Shown in pieces: positions 1-8,503 of a stretch of 64,000 nucleotides of DNA. The translations under genes were made by a program, and so were the position numbers. The stretch is from CAVXYG01 sp963766005 (lineage in GTDB: Bacteria; Actinomycetota; Actinomycetes; S36-B12; GCA-2699445), in the NCBI GenBank assembly GCA_963766005.1, contig CAVXYG010000012.1:310001-374000 (forward strand). Direction: 5' to 3'. Under the pieces are notes generated by a model. It made no database searches. It saw nothing but the letters and a program-made list of their open reading frames with translations, and was not told where the DNA came from. How positions within the stretch are numbered: the stretch's first letter is position 1; every line of letters begins with the position of its first letter.

Positions 1-840
1 CTGCAGCACCCAACCGGCCCCGACCTCGTCTGCCAACTCCTGCGCGATCCTGGATGCGGGCACCAGCACCGGTCGTCCCAACGAGAGCGCAAGCAGCACC
101 GCGCCGGAATTGTGCATCTCGGCGTAGGGCAGCACCACCAGCTCCGCCTGGCCGATCTCGCGCGCCAGATCGGCATCGCTGACCCGTTCCAGGCGCAGTC
201 CGACGCGCGGATCCCGGGCGGCAAGACCCTCGAGCTCGGCTTGCAGGTCGGCGTCCTTGGCCTTGCCGCAGACCCTCAGACTTATCGAGTCGCCGCCCAG
301 CTCGGCGAAGGCGGTGAGGAGCCCGGGTACCGCCTTGTACCGGCGGAGCAAGCCGAAGAAGAGCAGACGTCCGGGCACGCGGTGGCAGACCTCGTGGTCC
401 CGGTACCACGAGATGTAATGGCCGTGCGGGATGAGCGTCGCCTCACCGCCAAGCGGCACGGCCGTCGCGGGGTTCAGGGCGATCCAGCCGTCGGTCTGGG
501 CGTCCACCAGGTCGAGGATGCGCCGGTCCACCGACGAGGCGACCTCGTGAGGCTGCTCGTTGTGCAGTGTGCGCACGATGGCGATGCCGTCGCGGCGGCA
601 TCGGCGCAGCAGGGCGAGGAGCGCGGCGCGCCGCCGCCAGTTGTAGAGCGCACCGCGGCCCTGCAGCAGGTTCTCCGGCCAGTGCAGGTGGAGCACGTCG
701 TAGTCGGCGCGCAGCGCCAGCCGCCAGTCGAACGTGCGCACATCGGCCCCCACGGTCGTCAACGACCGCACGAGTTGGGCCATGTACGGATTGCGCGGGG
801 CAGCCTGTTCGTCGAACGACTGCAGTACTCGCAGGGTCAC
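1..840 (-). CDS. Glycosyltransferase (GT4-like), 3' end cut by the window
   Basis: The frame is open from a GTG start at 840 to the window edge, so about 280 residues are seen and the C-terminus is missing. The protein begins VTLRVLQSFDEQ, has an HLHWPENL stretch near residue 55, and near residue 240 a VVLPYAEMHNSGAVLLALS segment. That segment resembles the donor-binding glutamate region of GT-B glycosyltransferases (family knowledge). It is probably a cytoplasmic sugar transferase of a surface polysaccharide pathway. The start overlaps the stop of the upstream FrhB-like gene by GTGA, so it is the fourth cistron of a coupled operon. Sugar specificity cannot be read. Confidence 0.75.
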   Translation of the reverse strand, partial: MTLRVLQSFDEQAAPRNPYMAQLVRSLTTVGADVRTFDWRLALRADYDVLHLHWPENLLQGRGALYNWRRRAALLALLRRCRRDGIAIVRTLHNEQPHEVASSVDRRILDLVDAQTDGWIALNPATAVPLGGEATLIPHGHYISWYRDHEVCHRVPGRLLFFGLLRRYKAVPGLLTAFAELGGDSISLRVCGKAKDADLQAELEGLAARDPRVGLRLERVSDADLAREIGQAELVVLPYAEMHNSGAVLLALSLGRPVLVPASRIAQELADEVGAGWVLQ

Positions 841-2018
841 GAGGCCTCCTTCTTCGCCCGCCGGTAGCTGCCCCGCAGCTGGCGCAGCGCCTCACGAGGT
901 TCGCCCAGAGCCAGCGAGGCCAAGCCGAAGCCGCGGTATTTCGGCACCGAGCGGCCCGCGAGTCTCCGGCCGGTGAGCCGCGCCGCGAGGAACCTCCGTC
1001 GGCTCACCTGCAGCGGCTGCACGGCATGCAAAGCGCTGATGCTCTGGTCGGCAACGACCAGATGGCCGCGGGCGACCGCATGTTCCACCAGCGCGCGACC
1101 GCGCGGGGTCCTGGCGATGATGACGCTCTGCCCGGGCGCCTCGTCGAAGACCGGGAAGCCCTTCTCGTCGGATTCCCAGATGTCGCCGGCAGCCACGTCG
1201 GCGCTCTCCCCGACGCCGTCCACGCAGATCTTGCACCGAGACTGCAGGCGTTTGCCCAGGTGCTGGCCCCACGACTCCTCGTAGGTCGTCGCATGGGACG
1301 AGCCACCGGGGTCGGTGAAGCTGAAGAAGCCCGGCCAGCCGTTGCCGCGGTAGCGCAGGCCGACGACGCTGCCGGGCTGTCCGCCCATCTGCTCGATCAA
1401 GTCGTCGGTCGCGGCTTGGCTCGGCACGCCGGCGCAGAAGAAGGACAGGATGTAGGGGGTGCCGACCGCGGGCAACCGCCGCAGCGCGGATGCCTCGCAC
1501 GGTCTGCACACGATCGCCGTGCCCGGCCCGGCGCCGGCGAGCGCCGCAGTCGTGGACGCCGGGGCGTATCGGGAGGACGCGTACTCGCCCAGCTCGGCGG
1601 GATCGGTCACGGCTGCCGTGAGCGTGCGGCTGCCACGTTCGGCGCCACCGGCCACCACGACCCCGGAGACTTCGTCGAGCTCCAGCGCCGCTCGGGCCAG
1701 GGCGCTGAGCGCGCCGCCGCTGCTGCCCTTGAACCGCAGCTCGGGATCGGCGGCGTGGCCCACCCAGACGTGCAGCGCGTCGCCGAAGTAGGCGTCGCGG
1801 GTAGCGCCCGGGGCGGGATCTGGTCGCTGGACCGCGATCGCCGGGCAGTAGTCGGCCAGGGGCGGACCCTCGCCTGCCGGACTCGCGGCCGGGACGGGTC
1901 GCAGGTGGCCGGCCGGATCCAGCGCCATGCCGCTGGCCAGGCCGGTGAGCACGCAGGCGCCGCAGCCGCTGCAGTTCCCGCTGGCCAGCACGGCCTGCAG
2001 ATCCAGGCGTTTGGTCAT
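837..2018 (-). CDS. Coenzyme F420 hydrogenase/dehydrogenase beta-subunit family protein (FrhB-like)
   Basis: This 393-residue protein starts at ATG 2018, overlapping the wzx-like stop by ATGA. An N-terminal CSGCGAC cluster, an RPCEA motif near residue 150, and a C-K-ICVDG segment near residue 270 are the cysteine motifs expected of FrhB-family Fe-S flavoproteins. Family members reduce or oxidise F420 in hydrogenases, but stand-alone copies are common inside polysaccharide loci beside pyruvyl-transferase-like genes, as here. A redox step on a sugar or lipid-linked intermediate is an inference. Longer in-frame extensions upstream run inside the flippase gene and were rejected. Confidence 0.85.
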   Translation of the reverse strand: MTKRLDLQAVLASGNCSGCGACVLTGLASGMALDPAGHLRPVPAASPAGEGPPLADYCPAIAVQRPDPAPGATRDAYFGDALHVWVGHAADPELRFKGSSGGALSALARAALELDEVSGVVVAGGAERGSRTLTAAVTDPAELGEYASSRYAPASTTAALAGAGPGTAIVCRPCEASALRRLPAVGTPYILSFFCAGVPSQAATDDLIEQMGGQPGSVVGLRYRGNGWPGFFSFTDPGGSSHATTYEESWGQHLGKRLQSRCKICVDGVGESADVAAGDIWESDEKGFPVFDEAPGQSVIIARTPRGRALVEHAVARGHLVVADQSISALHAVQPLQVSRRRFLAARLTGRRLAGRSVPKYRGFGLASLALGEPREALRQLRGSYRRAKKEAS

Positions 2019-3505
2019 CGCTTCCCCCGGAGTTTGCCCGATCCCATCGATCGCACGATCTGCACCACGGCCAACTCGTCGCGCCGAATGAACGGCAGCA
2101 GCGCCCCGAGTGCGTAGACCCCCAGCACGGCCAGCCCGGCCAGCCCGATCGCCACGACCGCCGGCAGTGCGGCAGCGGCCTGCACCGTGGCGAGGGCGGC
2201 CAGTCCGGCCGCAGCCGCCATCCCGAGGATACGCAGCGCGCCGCCGATGATGCGCCGCACCGGGATCTCGGTGCGGCGGGAGAGCCACCACAGCGAGGTC
2301 GGCCACAGCACCGCCGCCGACAGTGCGACACCGGCCGCCACGCCGATGGAGCCCCACGTGCTGCCGACGACGATGAACAGCACGCGCACGCCCGCGGAGA
2401 TGAGCGAGTAGTAGAACAACTGCTTGGTCAGTGCTCGGGAAATGTAGACCCAGTAGCCGACGTAGGACAGCAACTGCAATCCGCCAGCGATGGCGAGCAG
2501 GGCGAGGATCGGGGCGACTTCGGTCCATTGGTCGCCGAGGAACACCTCGACCACCGGCTCATGGGCCCCGGCAAGCAGGGCCACGAGCGGCACCATCACG
2601 TAGCCGATGCCCAACTGGCCAGCGAGCAGGGCCCGGTCGTACCGGGCGCGATCCCCGGCCAGGCGGGAGAACAGCGGCAGCGCCACGGTCGTGGTGGGCG
2701 CGCGCATCTGGGCCAACGGGACCATGACGAGCCGGTAGGCGCGGTCGTACAGTCCGAGCTCCACCGGGCCCGCGCGATATCCGATCACGACCGTGTCGGC
2801 GTTGCTGGCGCCATAGGAGAGGAGCTGGGATCCCAGCAGTTGCACGCCGAAGCGCCAGAAGGCGCTCATCTCGGCCGAGCGGTCGATCCAGCGCGGCAGC
2901 CAGCGCGAGGCAATGATGAAGAACACCCACGTGGCCAGCGCCTGCGACAGTTGCATGGCGACCAGCGACCAGTAGCCCCAGCCGGACAGCGCTGCAGCCA
3001 CTCCCGCGCCGAGGCCGATGAACTGCGCGGCCAGTTCCGAGGCGGTCAGGGCGAAGAAGCGCATGTGGCGAGTGAGATGGGCGCGGTACTGGGTCGCGGC
3101 GCCGTTGAGGATGAAGACGAAGGCCAGGACCCGGGTGATCTCGACAATCTCCGGCTGGTCGAAGAACCCGCTGATCGGCACGGCCGCCGCCTGCGCCAGC
3201 AGGAACAGCAGTACACCCAGAGCGGTATTGGCCCAGAACAGGTTGTCCTGCTGCCCACGGGTCAGCGTGGGGGACTGGATCGCCGCCGCGCCGAGGCCGA
3301 ACTCGCGGAAGATCTCACCCAGGACGACGACGACGCCCACCATCGCGACCAGGCCGTAGTCCTCGGGCGTCAGCAGCCGGGCCAGAACCACAATGCCGGC
3401 GGTCTGCACCAGCAGGCGCACCAACTGGCCCCCGGTGGTCACGAAGGCGCCGCGGGCGGCCTGGCGCTCCAGGGTGCGGTTCTCGGCGGGGGCCTCGCTA
3501 CTCAT
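2015..3505 (-). CDS. Wzx-type polysaccharide flippase (MOP superfamily)
   Basis: A 496-residue polytopic membrane protein with about 12-14 hydrophobic segments spread over its length. It has the family opening: a basic N-terminus, then helix 1 and LLTPEDYGLVAMV near residue 47. MOP flippases move undecaprenyl-linked oligosaccharides across the cytoplasmic membrane. Both ends overlap neighbours by 4 bp (pyruvyl-transferase-like upstream, FrhB-like downstream), so the four genes are almost certainly translated as one unit. Length is normal for the family and no frameshift is seen. The exact polysaccharide is unknown. Confidence 0.9.
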   Translation of the reverse strand: MSSEAPAENRTLERQAARGAFVTTGGQLVRLLVQTAGIVVLARLLTPEDYGLVAMVGVVVVLGEIFREFGLGAAAIQSPTLTRGQQDNLFWANTALGVLLFLLAQAAAVPISGFFDQPEIVEITRVLAFVFILNGAATQYRAHLTRHMRFFALTASELAAQFIGLGAGVAAALSGWGYWSLVAMQLSQALATWVFFIIASRWLPRWIDRSAEMSAFWRFGVQLLGSQLLSYGASNADTVVIGYRAGPVELGLYDRAYRLVMVPLAQMRAPTTTVALPLFSRLAGDRARYDRALLAGQLGIGYVMVPLVALLAGAHEPVVEVFLGDQWTEVAPILALLAIAGGLQLLSYVGYWVYISRALTKQLFYYSLISAGVRVLFIVVGSTWGSIGVAAGVALSAAVLWPTSLWWLSRRTEIPVRRIIGGALRILGMAAAAGLAALATVQAAAALPAVVAIGLAGLAVLGVYALGALLPFIRRDELAVVQIVRSMGSGKLRGKR

Positions 3506-4602
3506 CGGGCCCGGTGGTCGGCCTGGGGAGTCAGCGATCGCAACGCCTCGCGCGCCTCGTCGATGCCGCGGTCGGCCGCGGTCCGGACCGCGGCGGCCCG
3601 GTCTGACAGCGACGGATCGGCCGCGTACTCCAGCACCGCCGCGGCCGAGCCGCTGGAGGCGCGCAGATCCACGACGTCGTGCCAGCCGATGTCGGCGAGC
3701 AGCGGTGTGAACTTGTCCGAGTAGGCCATCGGGATGGCGGGAACGCCGGTGGAGAGGCTGTTCAGGCAGGCGTGCATGCGTGACCCGATCGTCAACCGGG
3801 CACCCGCAACGATCGAGCGGGCGTCCGCCAACGACGTGGGCACGACGACGTCCAGCGGGGTGCCCACCGCCGCAATCACATCGGGCAGCACCGCTTCGTC
3901 GTTGTCGCGCGGATCGCCGGCCAGCACGTGGGGCATCAGCGTCACCGCACGGCCGGACTCCTGCAGTCCGCGGATGACCTGCACGACGGTGCGCCGGTAG
4001 TCCTCGCTTCGACCGTGGGCATCGGTGCTCCAGAGCAGCCCGGAGACGTTCATGATCACATCGCGTCGTACGCCGATGCCCGGCTGGGGCAGCGCGAAGA
4101 CGACGTCGGTCACCACGCGGTCGACGGGACGGCCCAGAGCAGCGGCGCGGGCCGCGCTGTCGGAGTCGCGGGCGAAGACGATCTGAGCCATCCCCAGCGC
4201 CCGCTTGGCCAAGATCCGCCCGCGCCGGGTCGTGAAGGGGCCGATCGTTTGGGGGGCGATGACCATCGGTGTGCCGGAGCGGCGCACCGCCTCGGCCATG
4301 AGGTGCATGATCGTCAAGCGGCGCAGGCCGTAGATGTCGGCGAAGCTGTCGCCGGACCGGGTGTCCAGGACGAGGTCGAAATCCGCCAGCCAGTCGACGA
4401 CGCCGCCGCTGCCGGTGGCCAGCTCTTTGGCGGCCGCTCGCACGCTCCCCATCGGCACCGGTGTCACCCGAGAACCGAAGTTGTGGTTGACGACGTCGGC
4501 CTCGGGCCAGACCGAGGCGATGAGGGCCCTGCTCCCGGCGCCCAGGGCGCGGACGCCGAGGTTTGGGGAGCGGTCGTCGGCCCAGAGAACAAGAACCCTC
4601 AC
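3502..4602 (-). CDS. Polysaccharide pyruvyl transferase family protein
   Basis: A 366-residue protein of the PF04230 type: N-terminal MRVLVLWADDRSPNLGVRAL, a central VIAPQTIGPF motif near residue 115, and C-terminal IGSRMHACLNSLSTGVPAI near residue 285, the hallmark loop of this family. The family transfers pyruvate ketals (CsaB-like) or has diverged to other roles in exopolysaccharide loci. I chose GTG 4602, which has a GGGGG run 4 nt upstream and gives the conserved MRVLVLW start; an ATG at 4629 is in frame but adds an unconserved tail. It is first gene of the four-gene operon. Confidence 0.85.
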   Translation of the reverse strand: MRVLVLWADDRSPNLGVRALGAGSRALIASVWPEADVVNHNFGSRVTPVPMGSVRAAAKELATGSGGVVDWLADFDLVLDTRSGDSFADIYGLRRLTIMHLMAEAVRRSGTPMVIAPQTIGPFTTRRGRILAKRALGMAQIVFARDSDSAARAAALGRPVDRVVTDVVFALPQPGIGVRRDVIMNVSGLLWSTDAHGRSEDYRRTVVQVIRGLQESGRAVTLMPHVLAGDPRDNDEAVLPDVIAAVGTPLDVVVPTSLADARSIVAGARLTIGSRMHACLNSLSTGVPAIPMAYSDKFTPLLADIGWHDVVDLRASSGSAAAVLEYAADPSLSDRAAAVRTAADRGIDEAREALRSLTPQADHRAR

Positions 4603-4747
4603 GCTACCCCCATAACTGTCAGTGACCATTCAAGAATGCCACGTCCCGGTCGGGAGTCGAGACCGCGAAGGGGAGAGCCGCCGCGGGGCGCCGACATCCT
4701 GCCGTGCGGCTGGTGGCGCCGGGCGCGCGTGCTCGCGCGCCGTGCGC

Positions 4748-5851
4748 TCAGAGGCCGGATGCCTGCGATGCGTGGTGCTGCGGCGTCGCTGGCGTGCCCA
4801 CCTGCGCCAGGGTCTTGCGGTACTCCCGGTACCGGAGGCCGAGGCTGCCGGAGATCATCCCGATGCCGCGGGCCTGCGTGCGCAGCCCCTGGCCGCTGAG
4901 CGCCGGCCTGCGCAGGACCAGCCCAAGCACGGCCTGCAGCGAGCCGCCGGCAGCGCGTACCACGCCGCGAGCCACTCCGGCGACGCGCACCCCGGTCCGC
5001 CGCCCGCTCGAGGCGGCCAGCGCGACGTCGGTCCTGGTCCAGGTCAACCCGCTGCGCATGGAGCGCTTCCAGACCCAGCCCAGGGAGAGCCGCGATGCGG
5101 GGACGAACTCGGTTGCCCCCGCTTCCTGGCACCACACGATCTCGCCGCCGCACTCGACCAGGCGTCGGGTGAACATGGTGTCCGAACCGCCGGTGGCGCT
5201 GAAGCGCGGATCGAAGCGCAACCCCATCTCCCGCACCGACGCGACATCGAGCAGCAGGTTGTTCGTGGCAGCGGCCGGCATGCGGGTGCCGGTCGGGTAC
5301 TCCGGTCGGTCGAACGGCCTCGCCGCGGCCACTAGCGGAGTCGGCTCGACCTCGTAGCGGCGGAACTGCGGCCCGGACACGGCCGTCGGCCGGTGCTGCC
5401 GATAGATGTCCACCAGGGACCGCAGCCAGGTCGGATCGGGCACTTCGTCGTCGTCGATGAGCACGACGCAGTCGTAGTCGGCCGCCTCGTCGAGAATCCG
5501 GTTGCGCCCCTCGGCGATGCCCTTGGCGCCGTGCAGCACGTACCGGGCATCCGTGCCGAGGCCGGCGACCACTGCGCGTGCAGTGCCGGCCGGATCGTTG
5601 TCGACCACGAGGACATCGGCAGCCGGGTGCAGGTCCTCGGCCTGGTGCATCGCCTGGGCCAGCAGTGCGGGGAGGTAGTCGGCCCGGCCGAACGTGAGGA
5701 TCGCCACCAGCGTGCGGGGATCCTCCCCCTTCGAGGCACCGTCGGAATCCGTCGCCGCGGCGTGGATCGGATCGGCTCGGGAATCCTGTACGGCCGCGGT
5801 CGTTGCCGGCCTTGGTCGTGCGGGGTCCTGTGCCGGCGGTTGAGGCTCCAT
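4748..5851 (-). CDS. GT2-family glycosyltransferase
   Basis: A 367-residue protein with a low-complexity N-terminal 45 residues, then a GT-A core: LVAILTFGRADYLPALLAQA near residue 49, VLVVDNDP near 80, VLIDDDEVPDP (metal-binding DxD type) near 132, and the acceptor-side TGGSDTMFTRRL near 222. It acts on nucleotide-sugar donors at the cytoplasmic face. The start ATG 5851 has CACAAT placed 7 nt upstream, matching the leaderless pattern seen across the window; an earlier ATG at 5905 would precede that promoter. It lies upstream of, and on the same strand as, the four-gene polysaccharide operon, with a 145-bp gap. Confidence 0.85.
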   Translation of the reverse strand: MEPQPPAQDPARPRPATTAAVQDSRADPIHAAATDSDGASKGEDPRTLVAILTFGRADYLPALLAQAMHQAEDLHPAADVLVVDNDPAGTARAVVAGLGTDARYVLHGAKGIAEGRNRILDEAADYDCVVLIDDDEVPDPTWLRSLVDIYRQHRPTAVSGPQFRRYEVEPTPLVAAARPFDRPEYPTGTRMPAAATNNLLLDVASVREMGLRFDPRFSATGGSDTMFTRRLVECGGEIVWCQEAGATEFVPASRLSLGWVWKRSMRSGLTWTRTDVALAASSGRRTGVRVAGVARGVVRAAGGSLQAVLGLVLRRPALSGQGLRTQARGIGMISGSLGLRYREYRKTLAQVGTPATPQHHASQASGL

Positions 5852-5864
5852 CGCTCTCATTGTG
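5852..5864 (-). promoter_or_regulatory. Leaderless-type -10 of the GT2 gene
   Basis: On the minus strand CACAAT (5864-5859) is followed by 7 nt and ATG 5851. This fits the [T/C]ANNNT-N6/7-start arrangement repeated before many genes here. No clear Shine-Dalgarno sequence is present. Confidence 0.5.
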
Positions 5865-5982
5865 GCACTGACGGCGGCCGCCATCGCATCGCAGCGCAGC
5901 GTCACATCGTGTGCTGAGAGTATCGGTACTGGGCGAGTGTGAGGTACCGTGGATGCTTCATGGAGGTCTCGGCCTGAGTCTG

Positions 5983-7056
5983 ATGCGGGGGTATGGCGTG
6001 GCAGCCGTATCGAGTACGGCGCGCAGCCGGATGGTCTGGATGGACTTCCTGCGCGGCGTGGCGATCTTTCTTGTGGTGTGCTGGCATTCGGCAGCGATCC
6101 TCGTGCTCGAGGGTCAGACCGTGCCCGACTGGCTCATGATCGCCAACGACATGTTCGCCCCGTTCCGCATCCCGATGCTCATGTTCCTGTCGGGCATGCT
6201 GCTCGACCGGGCCCTGCAAAAACCGCTGTGGACCTACTACGAGGGCAAGCTGCGCAATATCGCCTGGCCGTGGGTCGTGTGGACGCTGGTGCACTTCGCC
6301 GTGATGGGCACCTACGCCTCGATCACCCAGCACGGGCTGTGGTTGTTCTCCTACCTCTGGTTCTTGGTCTACCTGCTGGTGTTCTACGCCGTGGCCCCGC
6401 CCCTGCGCCGGATCCCGACGTGGCTCCTGGTGGTGGCGCCTTACGTGGTGGGACTCACCACCCAGGAGGAGCACGTTCGGCGCTTCTTCTTCCTGGCCGT
6501 GTTCTTCTTCCTGGGGAAGTGGGCCAGCGAGCACGCCGGTCTCATGCGGCGGGTCGCTGAGTCGCGGTGGACGCTGCTGCTCACCCCGGTCGTCGTCGGC
6601 TACGCCGTGGTCTTCGCGACGGTGGGTCCGTGGCGCTACCAGCTGCCTCACATCCCCATGTCCTTCCTGGGCATCGTGCTGGCGGTGGCGCTGGTGTGGC
6701 ACATGCGGCCGGGCCGGCTCATGGGCGTGTGGAGCTTCGTGGGGCGGAACTCGATCGTGTACTACGCATCCCACTTCCCGGTCATCGTGCTCGCCGTCCG
6801 GGTGGGCATCGAGCTGGGCTGGTCCGCCACGCTCAGCGTCGCGGTCGGACTCGTCCTCGCGCTGGCTGTCGGCACGGGCTTCGCGATCAGCCGCGACACC
6901 CCGCTGGGCTGGCTGTTCGCCTTCCCCAAGATCCGTCGACCGGCGGCAGTCCAACGCCCCGCGGCCCGCGAGGTCGCGCCGTCGGCAGCGACCTCCGGTG
7001 AGGGGTCCGCGCCTGCGGACCTCCAAACGCAGCCCGCTGCTGCTGCCGTGCGATAG
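5983..7056 (+). CDS. Acyltransferase 3 family membrane protein
   Basis: A polytopic protein (357 residues from ATG 5983) with the acyltransferase-3 opening WMDFLRGVAIFLVVCWHSA; the conserved Arg and His of helix 1 are both present. About ten hydrophobic segments follow and a polar Ala/Pro-rich tail of about 50 residues ends it. Family members O-acylate surface sugars or lipids across the membrane. It is divergent from the GT2 gene and convergent with the GT4 gene. The start is uncertain: in-frame GTG 5911 and ATG 5953 lie upstream, and a GGAGG lies 16 nt before ATG 5983, which is far. Confidence 0.85.
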   Translation: MRGYGVAAVSSTARSRMVWMDFLRGVAIFLVVCWHSAAILVLEGQTVPDWLMIANDMFAPFRIPMLMFLSGMLLDRALQKPLWTYYEGKLRNIAWPWVVWTLVHFAVMGTYASITQHGLWLFSYLWFLVYLLVFYAVAPPLRRIPTWLLVVAPYVVGLTTQEEHVRRFFFLAVFFFLGKWASEHAGLMRRVAESRWTLLLTPVVVGYAVVFATVGPWRYQLPHIPMSFLGIVLAVALVWHMRPGRLMGVWSFVGRNSIVYYASHFPVIVLAVRVGIELGWSATLSVAVGLVLALAVGTGFAISRDTPLGWLFAFPKIRRPAAVQRPAAREVAPSAATSGEGSAPADLQTQPAAAAVR

Positions 7057-7217
7057 ACGCCAGGCGAGAACCGGGCTGGGCAGCGCAGCCGGCACCGAAG
7101 AGGCAGATCCGGGTCCCCGTCTTCGCGAGCACCGGCCGAGCGGCGACGACCGACCTGTGTGCCCCGGGTCCTGGGTCTGTGACGGGCCCCGCGTGAAGTG
7201 CGCGTCGATCGGCCCCC

Positions 7218-8285
7218 TCAGGGCCAGCTGCCAGCAGGAACCTGGTCGATCGCCTCGCGCATGCGCTCCACGATGCCGAGCCAGGGATCCGATGGCGGAG
7301 GGCTCGGCGCGCCACGACCGGCGGCGAGGACGTCGCGGATCGCCTGAGCGGCGCCGGTCACGTCGTCGGGATCCACGAAGACGGCACCGTCGCGGCACAC
7401 CTCGCGCATCACCGGCAGATCCGACACGATCACGGGGCAGCCGAAGGTTTGCGCCTCCAGCGGCGGCAGCCCGAACCCCTCCCCCCGGGTCAGGAAGAGC
7501 AAGCAGTCGGCGTGGCCGTACAGCCAGGCCACCTCGGCATCGGAGAGCGCGCCCAGGAACCGGATGGCTCCCCGCTCGATCGCAGCGCTGACCTGTGGTC
7601 CGAACGATTCGGCGGGGCCGTCCGGGGCGCCGACGACCAGCATCGGCCGGGTCGGGCTGATGGCTCCGGAAGCGACGGCTGCGGCCAGTGCGGTGCGGAG
7701 GTTCTTGCGGACGTTCAGCCGGCCAACCGACAGCAGGAACGCATCGATCCCCGGCCCGAGGTCGGGGCGGACGGGATCGCTCTGGAGCAGAGGCGACTTC
7801 ACCGCCAGGCCGATGGGCACCACCCGGGTCAGTCGCGGATTGTATGCGGCGATCCGATCCGCTTCGGATTGGGAGGACGTGAACACCACCGATGCCCTAC
7901 GGGCCATGGCCGGGATCGGCTTCAGGTAGGCGCGCTCCAGGCTGGAGAACCACTCGGGGTTCGATTGGAAGAGGACATCGTGGATGAAGACGGCACACCG
8001 ACCCCAGGCGGGGGTGAAATTCTGCGCGATCGTGACGTCCACGCGGTGCCGGGCGGCGACCCGCGGCAACCAGGCCATCGCCGAGATCCCGTGCGGGGAG
8101 AGCCTGGTGCGCACTGAGGCGACGCCGGCCGGCAATGGCGGATCAGGCGGAGCTGCTCCCGGGATCGCGACGAGCACCTCGTCCTGATCGAATCTCTGAC
8201 GCCAGGCGCGCACGAGCTCCTGGACGACCGCTCGATTCGAGGGCGGGCCCTCGTTCCACCAGTACGCGTCGAACAGGATTCGGAT
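7218..8285 (-). CDS. GT4-family glycosyltransferase with apparent ATC start codon
   Basis: Translation from the ATC at 8285 gives (M)RILFDAYWWNEGPPSNR and 355 residues with GT-B features: FLLSVGRLNVRKNL near residue 184 and the donor-site TRGEGFGLPPLEAQTFGCPV near 272. AGAGGAG lies 6 nt before this ATC and TACACT lies further upstream, but no ATG, GTG or TTG is placed to use that ribosome site. The nearest in-frame ATG is beyond the promoter-like element. Either AUC is the start, the start has mutated, or the base is wrong. The product is probably a retaining glycosyltransferase of the polysaccharide pathway. Confidence 0.8.
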   Translation of the reverse strand: MRILFDAYWWNEGPPSNRAVVQELVRAWRQRFDQDEVLVAIPGAAPPDPPLPAGVASVRTRLSPHGISAMAWLPRVAARHRVDVTIAQNFTPAWGRCAVFIHDVLFQSNPEWFSSLERAYLKPIPAMARRASVVFTSSQSEADRIAAYNPRLTRVVPIGLAVKSPLLQSDPVRPDLGPGIDAFLLSVGRLNVRKNLRTALAAAVASGAISPTRPMLVVGAPDGPAESFGPQVSAAIERGAIRFLGALSDAEVAWLYGHADCLLFLTRGEGFGLPPLEAQTFGCPVIVSDLPVMREVCRDGAVFVDPDDVTGAAQAIRDVLAAGRGAPSPPPSDPWLGIVERMREAIDQVPAGSWP

Positions 8286-8288
8286 GAT

Positions 8289-8320
8289 CGTCTCCTCTGT
8301 TCTGCGATTCCCTGAGTGTA
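8289..8320 (-). promoter_or_regulatory. -10 element and Shine-Dalgarno of the GT4 gene
   Basis: Reading the minus strand, TACACT (8320-8315) is followed about 16 nt later by AGAGGAG (8298-8292). The short leader fixes translation initiation near 8285, where only ATC codons occur. Confidence 0.5.
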
Positions 8321-8400
8321 GTGAAGCGGCCTGCCCGTCTCGCGCAGCGGACTGGGCTGATCGCACCGACCCTGAGGATGGTCGGGTGGGCATCGGCACT

Positions 8401-8429
8401 TTGGCTGGGGGACGATGTTCCGCTACTCT
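8401..8429 (+). promoter_or_regulatory. Candidate sigma-70-type promoter of the Wzz/BY-kinase gene
   Basis: TTGGCT (8401-8406), a 17-nt spacer and TACTCT (8424-8429) lie about 75 nt upstream of the ATG at 8504. The gene also has a GAGGGGG ribosome site, so its mRNA would be leadered. Confidence 0.45.
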
Positions 8430-8503
8430 CTGTAACGGGGCTCGGTGTTGCTGCGCTGGCAGTCTGGCGCCATGCGAAACTGGCTCAACGAGGGGGTACT
8501 GCA

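Noticed and set aside
567..2117. A 516-codon open frame on the plus strand
   Set aside because: It is the complement of the FrhB-like gene, with Arg/Ala-rich composition and no domain. Long antisense frames are expected at this GC content.
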